A DNA stretch of 64,000 bases, taken from Harmothoe impar. Taxonomy: Eukaryota > Annelida > Polychaeta > Phyllodocida > Polynoidae. The number at the start of each line of letters is the position of its first letter. The first letter of the stretch is position 1. Of this stretch, positions 56,391 to 64,000 are shown one piece after another. The stretch lies in contig OX381716.1 of NCBI GenBank assembly GCA_947462335.1, positions 8,318,861 through 8,382,860 of the forward strand. Direction: 5' to 3'. The notes beneath the pieces were generated by a model. The model saw only the letters and a program-made list of their open reading frames with translations. It did no database searches and was not told where the DNA came from. A program made the position numbers and the translations under genes.

Positions 56391-56587
56391 GTACTACTAC
56401 TGCTACTACTACTGCTACTACTACTACTACTGCCGCGAGCGCTCGCTACAGCGGGAGGGTGATAAGACCAAGCGGCTGCGGCGGTAGTCTCATTTTCAGT
56501 AGCAAGAGGAGGCACTGACGCTAAACGAGCGCTGTTCCGCGTAGTCTTCTTGTTCTTGGACGGCGCTAGGTGTTGTCTTTTGCTCAT
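55021..56587 (-). pseudogene. Ser/Ala-rich PC4-like nuclear protein gene with one frameshift (element 3)
   Basis: Starts at the ATG at 56587 (CACCACCATGAG). Relative to element 1, 23 nt are missing at about 56350, at the end of the poly-Ser tract. The frame from the ATG therefore stops soon after, while the original frame stays open to 55021. Downstream order: Ala-rich tract, acidic/Gln stretch, FFGFPLRPFDLTS, basic KKRKIQEK (likely nuclear signal), and a C-terminal region of about 140 residues. Its last 60 residues (around 55030-55225: SYYSSKNLVHVRKYEGPD..., then GVTLSARALKELDDKTEI) fit the PC4/Sub1 single-strand-DNA-binding fold, beta strands then G(V/I)(S/T)L...L. The segment before it (TRSKRVHFTADALRELI) looks like a second, weaker copy. 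A role in replication or late transcription is inferred. The frameshift lies in low-complexity DNA, so an assembly error is possible. Confidence 0.72.
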
Positions 56588-57593
56588 GGTGGTGACTGTA
56601 GAGAGCAGCAAAAGAATGAGTGAGTGAATGGAGGTTTCCAGACCCCTTATATACGCCTTCTCGCTTCTAGAGCTAAGCTACTTACTGACCCTGTTCAGCT
56701 GCCGCCGGCTGGCCGGCGGCCATTCACAAAGAGAAACAAAAGACATAAGGCATGACGTTTTCAGCTGGATCCCTTTCCCCCCTTTTGAGAGATCGACTGT
56801 CATGAGCTAAGCCGCTTACCACCCTGTTCAGCAATTCAACGCGCATTAGCTGTATAAAGGATTAACCGGTTGCTGCCGTCGACTGACCGGCGGCCATTCA
56901 CAAAGACATAAGGTATGACGTTTTCAGCTGGATCCCTTTCCCCTCTTTTTTTTTGAGGGATCCACTGTCATGAGCTAAGCCACTTACCACCCTGTTCAGC
57001 CATTCAGCGCGCGTTAGCTGTATAAAGGATTAACGGTGATGAGCTTAGAGTGTGTATACAAAAAAAAATACAGGAGGCGTGTGGCGTGAAGCAGGACCCC
57101 CCTAAGACGAACGTGTCTGTCTGTGAGTAGAGGCGTGTGCATGTGGTGAGCGACTTAAGTGTAAGACAAAAAAAAAATCACCACCTCCTGCCGTGGTGAG
57201 TAGACCGGGCCGGCCAGGCCGGCTAGTTCAATAGGGAGGGGTGACAGCTGACTAAGGCTGTGCATGAAAAAAATCCGATTTTCACCTGACCTCTGACGTT
57301 TGTTACAATGAATGTCAGAGGGAGGGAGACGTCCTCAGGTAGGGGGTAGGAGGTAAGGCTATGGATGAGGAAGAAACACCGTTTTCAGCTGGTCTCCACG
57401 GATAGCGATGACACACCCCTCGTCATCTAAGCTCTTAAGGAGCGGAGCGGTTGAAAAAGCGTCATGCGGACAGGTCGCTACACAGCTGGAGTGCTGTTGG
57501 AAATGGGATTAAACTCCCTCTGTATAAAAAGCTCTGATTTCTGTTGGAAAAAAACCATATCGCCTCTGACCACAGTAACGTCTACTACCACCA

Positions 57594-57625
<32 letters not shown>

Positions 57626-57677
57626 ACCGCCGCCACCGCCGCCGCCGCCGCCGCCGCCACCGCCAAGACGAGACGAG
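56588..57677. promoter_or_regulatory. Divergent promoter region of element 3
   Basis: Lies between the divergent starts. TATATAAG for the PC4-like gene is on the minus strand at 56646-56653. The roughly 161-bp repeats with CTTTATACAGCTAA and CCAGCTGAAAACGTCAT cover about 56680-57040. TATAAAAA for the death-domain gene is on the plus strand at 57523-57530. The (GCC)n leader is at 57590-57663. Strong conservation with 6478-7568 despite the lack of coding capacity supports a regulatory role. Confidence 0.65.
57523..57530 (+). promoter_or_regulatory. TATA box of the death-domain gene, element 3
   Basis: TATAAAAA in CTCTGTATAAAAAGCTC, 148 bp upstream of the ATG at 57678. Same context as 6613-6620. 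Confidence 0.65.
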
Positions 57678-58418
57678 ATGGCTCAAGCTATTCCACTTTC
57701 AAGCTCGCCTTCACCGCCTTGTCCACCTGAAAAAAAGTTAATGCAGCTTGACGACGTGAGACGCGCGAGGCAGACCGATGGGGAGAACAGAGAGGTAGGA
57801 CAGCGGCGGTTAGCCTATAGCGACGCCTTGCTTCGTCAACTAGGTAAAGAGTTGAGCGGCTGTTGGAGAGAGTTGGGCAGTAGCTTAAAAGTTACCGCCG
57901 CCCGTATGGATGCTCTAGTAGAGCGCAGTGTCAAGACACCGGAGGAGCTGTGTACGGCGATGTTCCGAGTCTGGTGGGGTGAAACCCCGCATCGTCATAG
58001 ATGGGGAGAGCTCGGTCGCGTCTTCACCCGCATTAGACGCGTGGAACTGTTGGCTCAGTGGATGTCCCTTCTCCACAGACAGGGGTTGGATTTCGAAAAC
58101 CCCGACTCGCGCGCGATGCATAAGCACTTGGGCACCCTCGGCAGACGTCTAGGTAGCAGGTGGAAAGAGGTGGGGGACCATTTAAAATTGTCGCCTGAGA
58201 GGTTAGATAAGATCGCTGAAGAATGCGAATACGGAGGAAGTCCCGCTGAGTGGGCCTTCCGAGTGTTGAAAATGTGGCAAGATGAAGCTGACGGTGCCGG
58301 CGGTACACCTTTTGAACTCCTTCGAGTGTTGACTGAGGACATGGGAAAGTTTGACCTCGGCATCGCGATATTACTTGACTTTATCAAGCAAGAAACAACG
58401 AGAACGACGGACATGTGA
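57678..58418 (+). CDS. Tandem death-domain-like protein (element 3 copy)
   Basis: A 246-residue intact frame, sister of 5728-6477. After a Ser/Pro-rich head and a linker three residues shorter, two death-domain-like helical repeats follow (about 48-135 and 146-237). The Trp-(R/K)-E-(L/V)-G...L...R(M/L)D pattern is kept in both repeats, as are the central Trp of each. Substitutions between copies are few and mostly conservative, and no stop or frame change has accumulated. No enzymatic motif, signal peptide or membrane span is seen, so it is likely cytosolic. It diverges from the PC4-like gene. By analogy with viral death-fold proteins it could bind host adaptors and blunt cell-death or NF-kB signalling; this is inference. 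A helical DNA-binding protein is a possible alternative. Confidence 0.8.
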   Translation: MAQAIPLSSSPSPPCPPEKKLMQLDDVRRARQTDGENREVGQRRLAYSDALLRQLGKELSGCWRELGSSLKVTAARMDALVERSVKTPEELCTAMFRVWWGETPHRHRWGELGRVFTRIRRVELLAQWMSLLHRQGLDFENPDSRAMHKHLGTLGRRLGSRWKEVGDHLKLSPERLDKIAEECEYGGSPAEWAFRVLKMWQDEADGAGGTPFELLRVLTEDMGKFDLGIAILLDFIKQETTRTTDM

Positions 58419-59520
58419 ATTGTTGTGTTTTATTTTCATACGTCTTCTTTATTAGTAAGTAAAAAAAAAAATATCATAACAATTAAGACGCGCGCCCTCT
58501 TAAAGTGTCACTTCCTCCAGTCGCTGCTGATCGCCTCATCGAAGCACGTGATAAACAAAAAAAAACGAAGAGACACGCTTCTTCCTCTCGAGAGGAAGAA
58601 GCGTGTCTCTCGATTGAAATCTTTTTCTTTTCTTTTTTTCTTAAAAGAGACAAACGCCCCTTAGAGTGCCCCCCCACCCCCCTAGAGTGCCCCCCTCCCC
58701 CCTCCCCCCCCTCCCCCCCCCCACCACTCGCCCCATGCATCCTGAAAGCGCCCCCCCTCCCCATGCATCTTAAAGGGGCCCCCCTCCCCTTCCCTCCCCT
58801 CCCCTCCCCTCCCCCCCCCCCCTTTATACACTCTAAAGAACGCTTCTACCTAGTTCAATAAGTCACTTCCAGTCGCTCGTAAAACAATAAAAAATGAAAA
58901 AAAAAAACAAACTTATATCGTAGTGTTTTTTATTAGTTTACCGAAAAAAATAAGAGACTCGCCTCCTTCTCCTCCTCCTCCTCCTCCTCCTCCTCCTCCT
59001 CCTCCTCCTCCTCCTCCTCCTCCTCCTCCAAAAAAAAAGATATCACATTTTAAAGCGCGTGACCCCTTAAAGACGCTCATCTCTTCATTAAGTCGCGTGA
59101 CGTCACTTCTTCTTCTTCTTCTTCCGGTCACGTGATCAATCAGGTCACTTCCGGTCACGTGATCCTCAATCAGGTCACTCACTTCCGGTTGGCCATTAGG
59201 TCATGTGACGTCACTTCCAGTCACGTGACTCATCAGGTCACTTCCGGTCACGTGATCCTAAAGTAGGTCACTTCCGGTCCCCTAAGTAGGTCATATGACG
59301 TCACTTCCGGTCCATAAGTAGGTCATATGACCTCACTTCCGGTCACGTGACCAAATGGCGGCCTCTGATTGGCTAACTAGGTCACGTGACCTCACCACTA
59401 ATCCCCTAAGTAGGTCACTTCCGGTCACGTGACCAAATGGAGGCCTCTGATTGGCTGCAGGTCGATTGAGTAATAAACAGTACTTAACTATAGTCCCGTT
59501 CCGATACATACTATACTACT
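58419..59520. repeat. Element 3 right TIR (death-domain side)
   Basis: Equivalent of 4671-5727. Contains the 42-bp palindrome, a C-rich tract (58655-58822) with CCCCATGCATC and AGAGTGCCCC units, a long (CTC)n array (about 58960-59031; only about three units in element 1), (TTC)n, and repeated CTTCCGGTCACGTGAC, TGACGTCA and CTGATTGGCT modules. It ends ...TACTATACTACT. Confidence 0.87.
58569..58610. repeat. Perfect 42-bp palindrome, element 3
   Basis: Identical to 5529-5570, centred on CTCGAG and lying between the death-domain gene and the C-rich tract. Its identity in two copies whose surroundings differ by indels suggests it is constrained or recently copied. Confidence 0.93.
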
Positions 59521-59526
59521 AACAGT
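59521..59526. other. Target-site duplication AACAGT, right of element 3
   Basis: Matches 50076-50081 exactly. Confidence 0.92.
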
Positions 59527-59591
59527 TGTTTGCCATTTGTGTAGGTGTACAGTAGGTTTTTACTGTAGGTGTAGAGTGGATTTTTACGGTA

Positions 59592-59915
59592 TACTGTAAA
59601 CGTAGATATTTTCGCGCAGCTAAATTTTCGCGCACCTAGCACATAGAGGCATTTTCGCGCAGTTATATTTTCGCGCAGCTGCAATCAGGTGATCATTAGC
59701 TACATGTCAGTTTTTACGGTTTTTCGATCGGACAATTATTAAGGGTTTTACAGCCCATTATTATTGCTCAAATATTCTGACTTTCCAACACCCCACCAGT
59801 GTCAAACTATGGTCACTTCGGGGACCACCCATAGCATCACATATAGGCCTATGTGGTCAATGTGCGCGAAATGCGCGAAAATATGTACTGAGCGAAAATT
59901 AATACGTTTACAGTA
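59592..59915. mobile_element. MITE-like element with TACTGTAAACGTA ends and TTTTCGCGC repeats
   Basis: Ends TACTGTAAACGTA (59592) and its reverse complement TACGTTTACAGTA (59903-59915). Next to both ends are TTTTCGCGCA-type repeats in opposite orientation. No ORF. 324 bp. Confidence 0.7.
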
Positions 59916-59935
59916 CAGTTTATTATAAGTAAACA

Positions 59936-60605
59936 GTAGAAATTACTGTACATCTACAGTAGATTCTACTGAAAATCCATTCTACAGTAGATTCTACTGT
60001 AATCCCATTCTAATGTAGATTCCACTGTAAATCCATTCTACAGTAGATTCCACTGTAGATCCATTCTACAGTAGATTCCACTGTAAAATCATTCTATATT
60101 AGATTCTACTGTAAATCAACTCTACAGTAGATTCTACTGCAAATCCATTCTAATGTAGATTCTACTGAAAGTCCATTCTACAGTAGATTCCACTGTAGAT
60201 CCATTCTACAGTAGATTCCACTGTAGATCCATTCTACAGTAGATTCCACTGTAGATCCATTCTACAGTAGATTCCACTGTAAAATCATTCTATATTAGAT
60301 TCTACTGTAAATCAACTCTACAGTAGATTCTACTGCAAATCCATTCTAATGTAGATTCTACTGAAAGTCCATTCTACAGTAGATTCCACTGTAGATCCAT
60401 TCTACAGTAGATTCCACTGTAGATCCATTCTACAGCAGATTCTACTGTAAATCCATTTTATAGTAGATTCTACTGTAAATCCATTATACAGTAGATTCTA
60501 CTGTAAATCCATTCTACAGTAGATTCTCCATTCTCAGTAGATTCTACTGTAGATCTATTATACAGTGGATTCTACTGTAGATCTACCATAGATGCTACTG
60601 TGTAC
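59936..60605. repeat. 28-30-bp minisatellite with palindromic core
   Basis: About 22 copies of CTACAGTAGATTCTACTGTA + AATCCATT, with variants TTCCACTGTAGATCC and TAATGTAGATT. A block of several units (about 60020-60180) is repeated at about 60230-60380, showing higher-order duplication. The CTACAGTAGATTCTACTGTAG core is itself an inverted repeat. Confidence 0.92.
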
Positions 60606-62683
60606 CTGTACTAACTATTTACATTGCACCGATGCAGCGCTGATAAAAAACTCACCAGGGTTGCATTGTTGAGTTGGTGCAGTGCGGCAATCAAGGCTGT
60701 GTCTCATGAGACGTCAGTCCATGACGGGGTGGTGTCTTTGACTGGTTGACTCTTTGACTGCCCAATGTCTTTGACTGGCAAGCTTCAAAATGAAATAGAA
60801 ATAATTAACTTGAATTAAATTTGTAATTTATTGTGTTAAAATATACTCATTTCCCCCTCTTTTACCTGTCCTACTATCACTTCTCTATTTATCATGCATC
60901 TACAGTCCCTACTCATTATAAAACAGCTATAGAGCACATGTCGAGGAATTAATTGTCTGGTGAATGAAGGTATAGCGGTGACATAAAATCATGAAAGTGA
61001 TGGTCGAGTAAATCAAAATCAAAAAACAAAATCAAAAAGCAATCTCGGCCTCCCCTGTTGGTGTGCATGACATCTGAGTGCTGTATGTATATGGTGATGG
61101 TAACGGCTGAATACATGAATAATGGCCTGTATTTATTAGTAACACAACCCCCTCCCCCCCCATGCCCCGATATGCCTTTGCCAACAGCCACATCCACCAC
61201 ATATTGCCTGTACCTACAGGTACCAGCGGGCAACACAGTCTATACCATAGTGTTAGTGCACATGGACAGTACAATCTACTGTACACTGAACATCCATAGG
61301 TTGAAAGGCTTAGTCAGTACAGACAAACCCCGGTTGGTCATATGAGTGTTAGTCACAATGGCAAAGTTATATTCAAAAATGACCGAGGGGTCAGTCAGTA
61401 GTGACTAACCTAGGTTCATCATTGGTGTGTTGTATTTGTATACCACTAGTTGGTGCCACCTGTAATGACCACTCAGGGGCTCCCCCTGGGAATAAAAAGA
61501 TTAAGTCGGGTTGGTCATTAGTGACCAACCTGACAATAATAACTAATCTAGGTTGGTCATATAGGGAGCCAAAAAATGACTAACTAAGTTAGGCACTAGT
61601 GACTGAGAGATTGGTCGTATAGGGAGCCTAGGAATATCAGTGTAGGTTTACAGTATATAACAGGGTACTAGTGTACCTGGGCAGTAGGATCTATTGTGAT
61701 TTTACAGTATATATATATACTGTAGTTTTTCTGTATATACCATGGCATCAGTAAACAAAGGCAGTAGGATCTACAGCAATGTTACAGTATATACTACGGT
61801 ATTAGTGTACATAGACGGTAGAATCTACTGTAGTTTTACAGTATTTACTAGAGTTTGTCTACATGGGCAGTAGAATATATACTGTAGCTTTACACTATAT
61901 ACTAGGAGTTTAGTGTACATGGGCAGTAGAATCTATTGTAGTTTTACAGTATATACCACGGTAGTAGTGTAAATTGGAAGAAGAATACAGAAATTGGCGA
62001 GGTAGCAGACCTACATCTCTCTTCCCATTGTTTCATGTATTTGTCTTTATCTCTGCAATCCTTAATAATAGTCTGAATATCAGCCAGTTAAAATTAACAT
62101 GTGGTTAATGCTATAATAAAGTCATAGTCAGCTAGGGTTAAGCTCTTTTGGTCCTTCAGGAACGTTTGGAACAAAGAACCTCCATGATAGTTCCGGGACG
62201 GCGACCAATCCTCGGTCTATTTCTATGCAACATGAAAGCTGACACAGGGCACACTAAATCCTACACATCCATATCTGCCGTTCTCAATCCCTCCCTGCAT
62301 CTGTGTCATGTGTGGATCATCCCTGGGATAATCCCTGTTTTAACCCTTTGAGGGCGGCATGTCGCTAAAAGCTGACATTTGTTGATGTGATGGACCAATG
62401 CAGCCCTGGTGAGTTACTCACTGGTGCTTCCTCAGTCCATTATACCTATCTGCATCTCCCAACTCTGTAGAGTCGGCATGATGCTTAAATACATACAGGG
62501 CTCATACATGCATTATGATGACCAAGGGTACGGTGCATTAAGGCATCATGCGATCTTACAAGGGATAATACACTAACTTGTGGCCATTGTCCACGTGAGG
62601 GGATACACCAATATTCTGACCTTAGTCCAACAACTCTGGAGGCTCGTTCAGAACAACTAACGTGGGCGTAGGGCACCTGTTTG
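60606..62683. other. Host intergenic DNA with short repeats
   Basis: No gene. TTGGTCAT.AGTGAC.AACCTAGG-type units in both orientations at about 61330-61620. ACAGTATATACTA.GGTA.TAGTGTACAT.GGCAGTAGAATCTACTGTAG units at about 61640-61980. Palindrome-family pieces at 60625-60690 and 62340-62570. Confidence 0.5.
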
Positions 62684-63020
62684 CAGTGGCGTAGGAAAAG
62701 GGGGGGGCCAGGGGGGCCCCGGTCCCCCCCATCACTGAGGAGGGGGGGCCTGAATATGTTTGGGCCCCCCCAAACTTTGTCAAGCCCTGTAATAAAATAA
62801 CAATATTTCCAATTTTTACCTCTTCGGCATAGGGAAAAGTGGGGGCAGAGGGGCCTGGGCCTCCCAATCATAACTAAAGGGGGTCAAATACTACTTTTCT
62901 ATAGCATCTTATGTAAGTGTGTATATGATACATCATGCATAAAAGCTGGTATTAAAAGTTGATTGGATTGGGGCCCCCTGGGTCCCCCCCCCCAATGACA
63001 ATTTGCTTCCTACGCCTCTG
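62684..63020. mobile_element. Small TIR DNA transposon with GTTTG duplications (337 bp)
   Basis: Ends CAGTGGCGTAGGAA and TTCCTACGCCTCTG (one mismatch in 14), flanked by GTTTG at 62679-62683 and 63021-63025. The interior has G/C runs (GGGGGGGCC) and no transposase. The superfamily is uncertain: the ends resemble hAT-type non-autonomous elements, but the visible duplication is 5 bp, not 8. Confidence 0.75.
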
Positions 63021-64000
63021 GTTTGATGACCACCAGTAAAAAGTGTTTCAGAAGTTAAAATCGTCAGAAAATAGAATTGGACATATTTATCTTTGTTGTA
63101 TATAGTTTATGCCCTATATATATAGTTTATATTCTGAAATGGCCTCAAAAATCATTTGACAACTGTTTGGGATCCATGCATTTGACATGGTCGTCAGCAC
63201 CAATAATTACACAAGTGACCAGTTTTGATGAAAATCAAATTATGACGACTGACAAGTCTGTTCTGAAAGAGCCTCCCGTCACTTTAGTGATTAACCTACT
63301 TCATTGTTTTGATCCCCTATACGACCAACCACAGTGAGTTGATAATGACTGTATGGTTGGTCAAAACTGGGCAATTCATCGTGGTTTTGTCACTATGATT
63401 AGTATTAGACTTGTATTTTTGGGTAAAGCATAAGTTGTATTTTGTTCTTTTCTATAGTCATTTTTGGAAATCAGTCAGGAAATATATCCTCAGATATGTA
63501 CATATTACTGGATGTCAAACTGGTGAAATCATGCACTTCCCTTGTCGCATAGTGGACACACACCTATTGGTGAATCTTGTAGATAAAGTTTGCGACATGC
63601 CATTCTCAAAGTGTTAGGAGATACATGTAATGAAATAAACACAGTCGTTCCCTAAATAAAGAACCCCGGCTTGCGTGGGGTACAGTAGTTTATTTTACAC
63701 GGCACATCCCAGTGTATCTAGCCGATGATGAAGGGCCCTGTGTAATTGTTTCTTTTACACCTCTGGCTGTGTCTGTTCTACATCATGGCTGGCTTATGGT
63801 GAACTGTCCCCCTCCCTCTCCCCCCTCCCACACATCTATACATCTGTATCTGGAGCTTGTCCTACTAGGGTATATTTACCATGGGTCGGACACATTCCTT
63901 GACTTTGTTCTCATGCAGTTTTTCTTATTTGTTTATTTGTGAGCAAAAACGAATTTAAGTGTCATTTTTTCCAAAAGATCACCGAACATGTGCTATTGTA
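63021..64000. other. Host intergenic DNA, nothing recognised
   Basis: AT-rich sequence with one copy of the GTTCTGAAAGAGCCTCC module near 63260. No gene, RNA or clear repeat was seen. Confidence 0.45.

Larger units (their letters stand above)
50082..59520. mobile_element. Element 3: three-gene Polinton-like PolB element (9.4 kb)
   Basis: The most complete copy: inverted termini, perfect AACAGT duplications, and no nested insertion. Order: polymerase-side TIR, polB (minus), PC4-like gene (minus, one frameshift), divergent promoter region, death-domain gene (plus), death-domain-side TIR with palindrome and C-tract. It runs opposite to element 1. Coding and intergenic regions account for nearly all of it, so a hidden integrase or capsid gene of normal size does not fit. 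The close match to element 1 and the perfect duplications suggest recent movement. Confidence 0.9.

Noticed and set aside
62485..62871. Pro/Gly-rich frames of 128 and 81 residues
   Set aside because: They cover the small TIR transposon and its G/C runs; no domain.

Overview
The window is metazoan nuclear DNA, probably from an invertebrate; the species cannot be told from sequence alone. The reasons are a non-LTR retrotransposon, many short inverted-repeat elements, several minisatellites, TATA-type promoters and death-domain and PC4-like proteins, with no operons. I found no recognisable single-copy host gene and no rRNA or tRNA. All well-supported coding sequence lies inside mobile elements.

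The main content is three copies of one family of large terminal-inverted-repeat (TIR) elements. All start AGTAGTATAGTATGTATCGG, end with its reverse complement, and have perfect 6-bp target duplications: element 1 at 4671-18116 (CCCACC), element 2 at 37046-46472 (GACTAT), element 3 at 50082-59520 (AACAGT). AG...CT termini and 6-bp duplications are hallmarks of Maverick/Polinton DNA transposons and related adintovirus-like elements. Elements 1 and 3 are close copies in opposite orientation. Each has only three genes: a roughly 1375-residue protein-primed family B DNA polymerase, a nuclear protein with a Ser/Ala-rich head and PC4-like tail, and a small protein with two death-domain-like regions. 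No integrase, capsid, packaging ATPase or protease is visible, so this is either a reduced Polinton that borrows an integrase or a group with another way of integrating.

In elements 1 and 3 the polymerase and PC4-like genes run in one direction and the death-domain gene diverges from a shared 1.1-kb promoter region holding two TATA boxes and a roughly 161-bp tandem repeat. Polymerase and death-domain frames are open in both copies. The PC4-like gene is broken in both: in element 1 by a 4.4-kb LINE plus a roughly 0.4-kb deletion, in element 3 by a 23-nt deletion. Element 3 supplies the natural empty site for the LINE. Element 2 lacks all three genes but keeps 0.7-kb TIRs and a relic of the promoter region, and otherwise holds duplicated non-coding segments, a long hairpin and two short ORFs of unclear status.

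The TIRs are built from repeated matches to well-known metazoan promoter motifs (CCAAT, CACGTG, CCGGAAGT, TGACGTCA, CCCAGAATGCA; in element 2 also E2F/CDE-CHR-like sites). They also carry a perfect 42-bp palindrome, or a related hairpin, beside a long G-tract.

The rest is repeat-rich host DNA: a 15-17-bp satellite (2.3-3.15 kb), a roughly 400-bp dispersed repeat around element 1, a 954-bp tandem duplication in CAGGCAGA-rich DNA (25.3-27.2 kb), a 26-bp minisatellite (32.6-33.8 kb), a 17-bp minisatellite (35.6-35.9 kb), a 28-30-bp minisatellite (59.9-60.6 kb), three MITE-like elements and an abundant palindromic element around GATGCATGAATGCAGCCCTGG.
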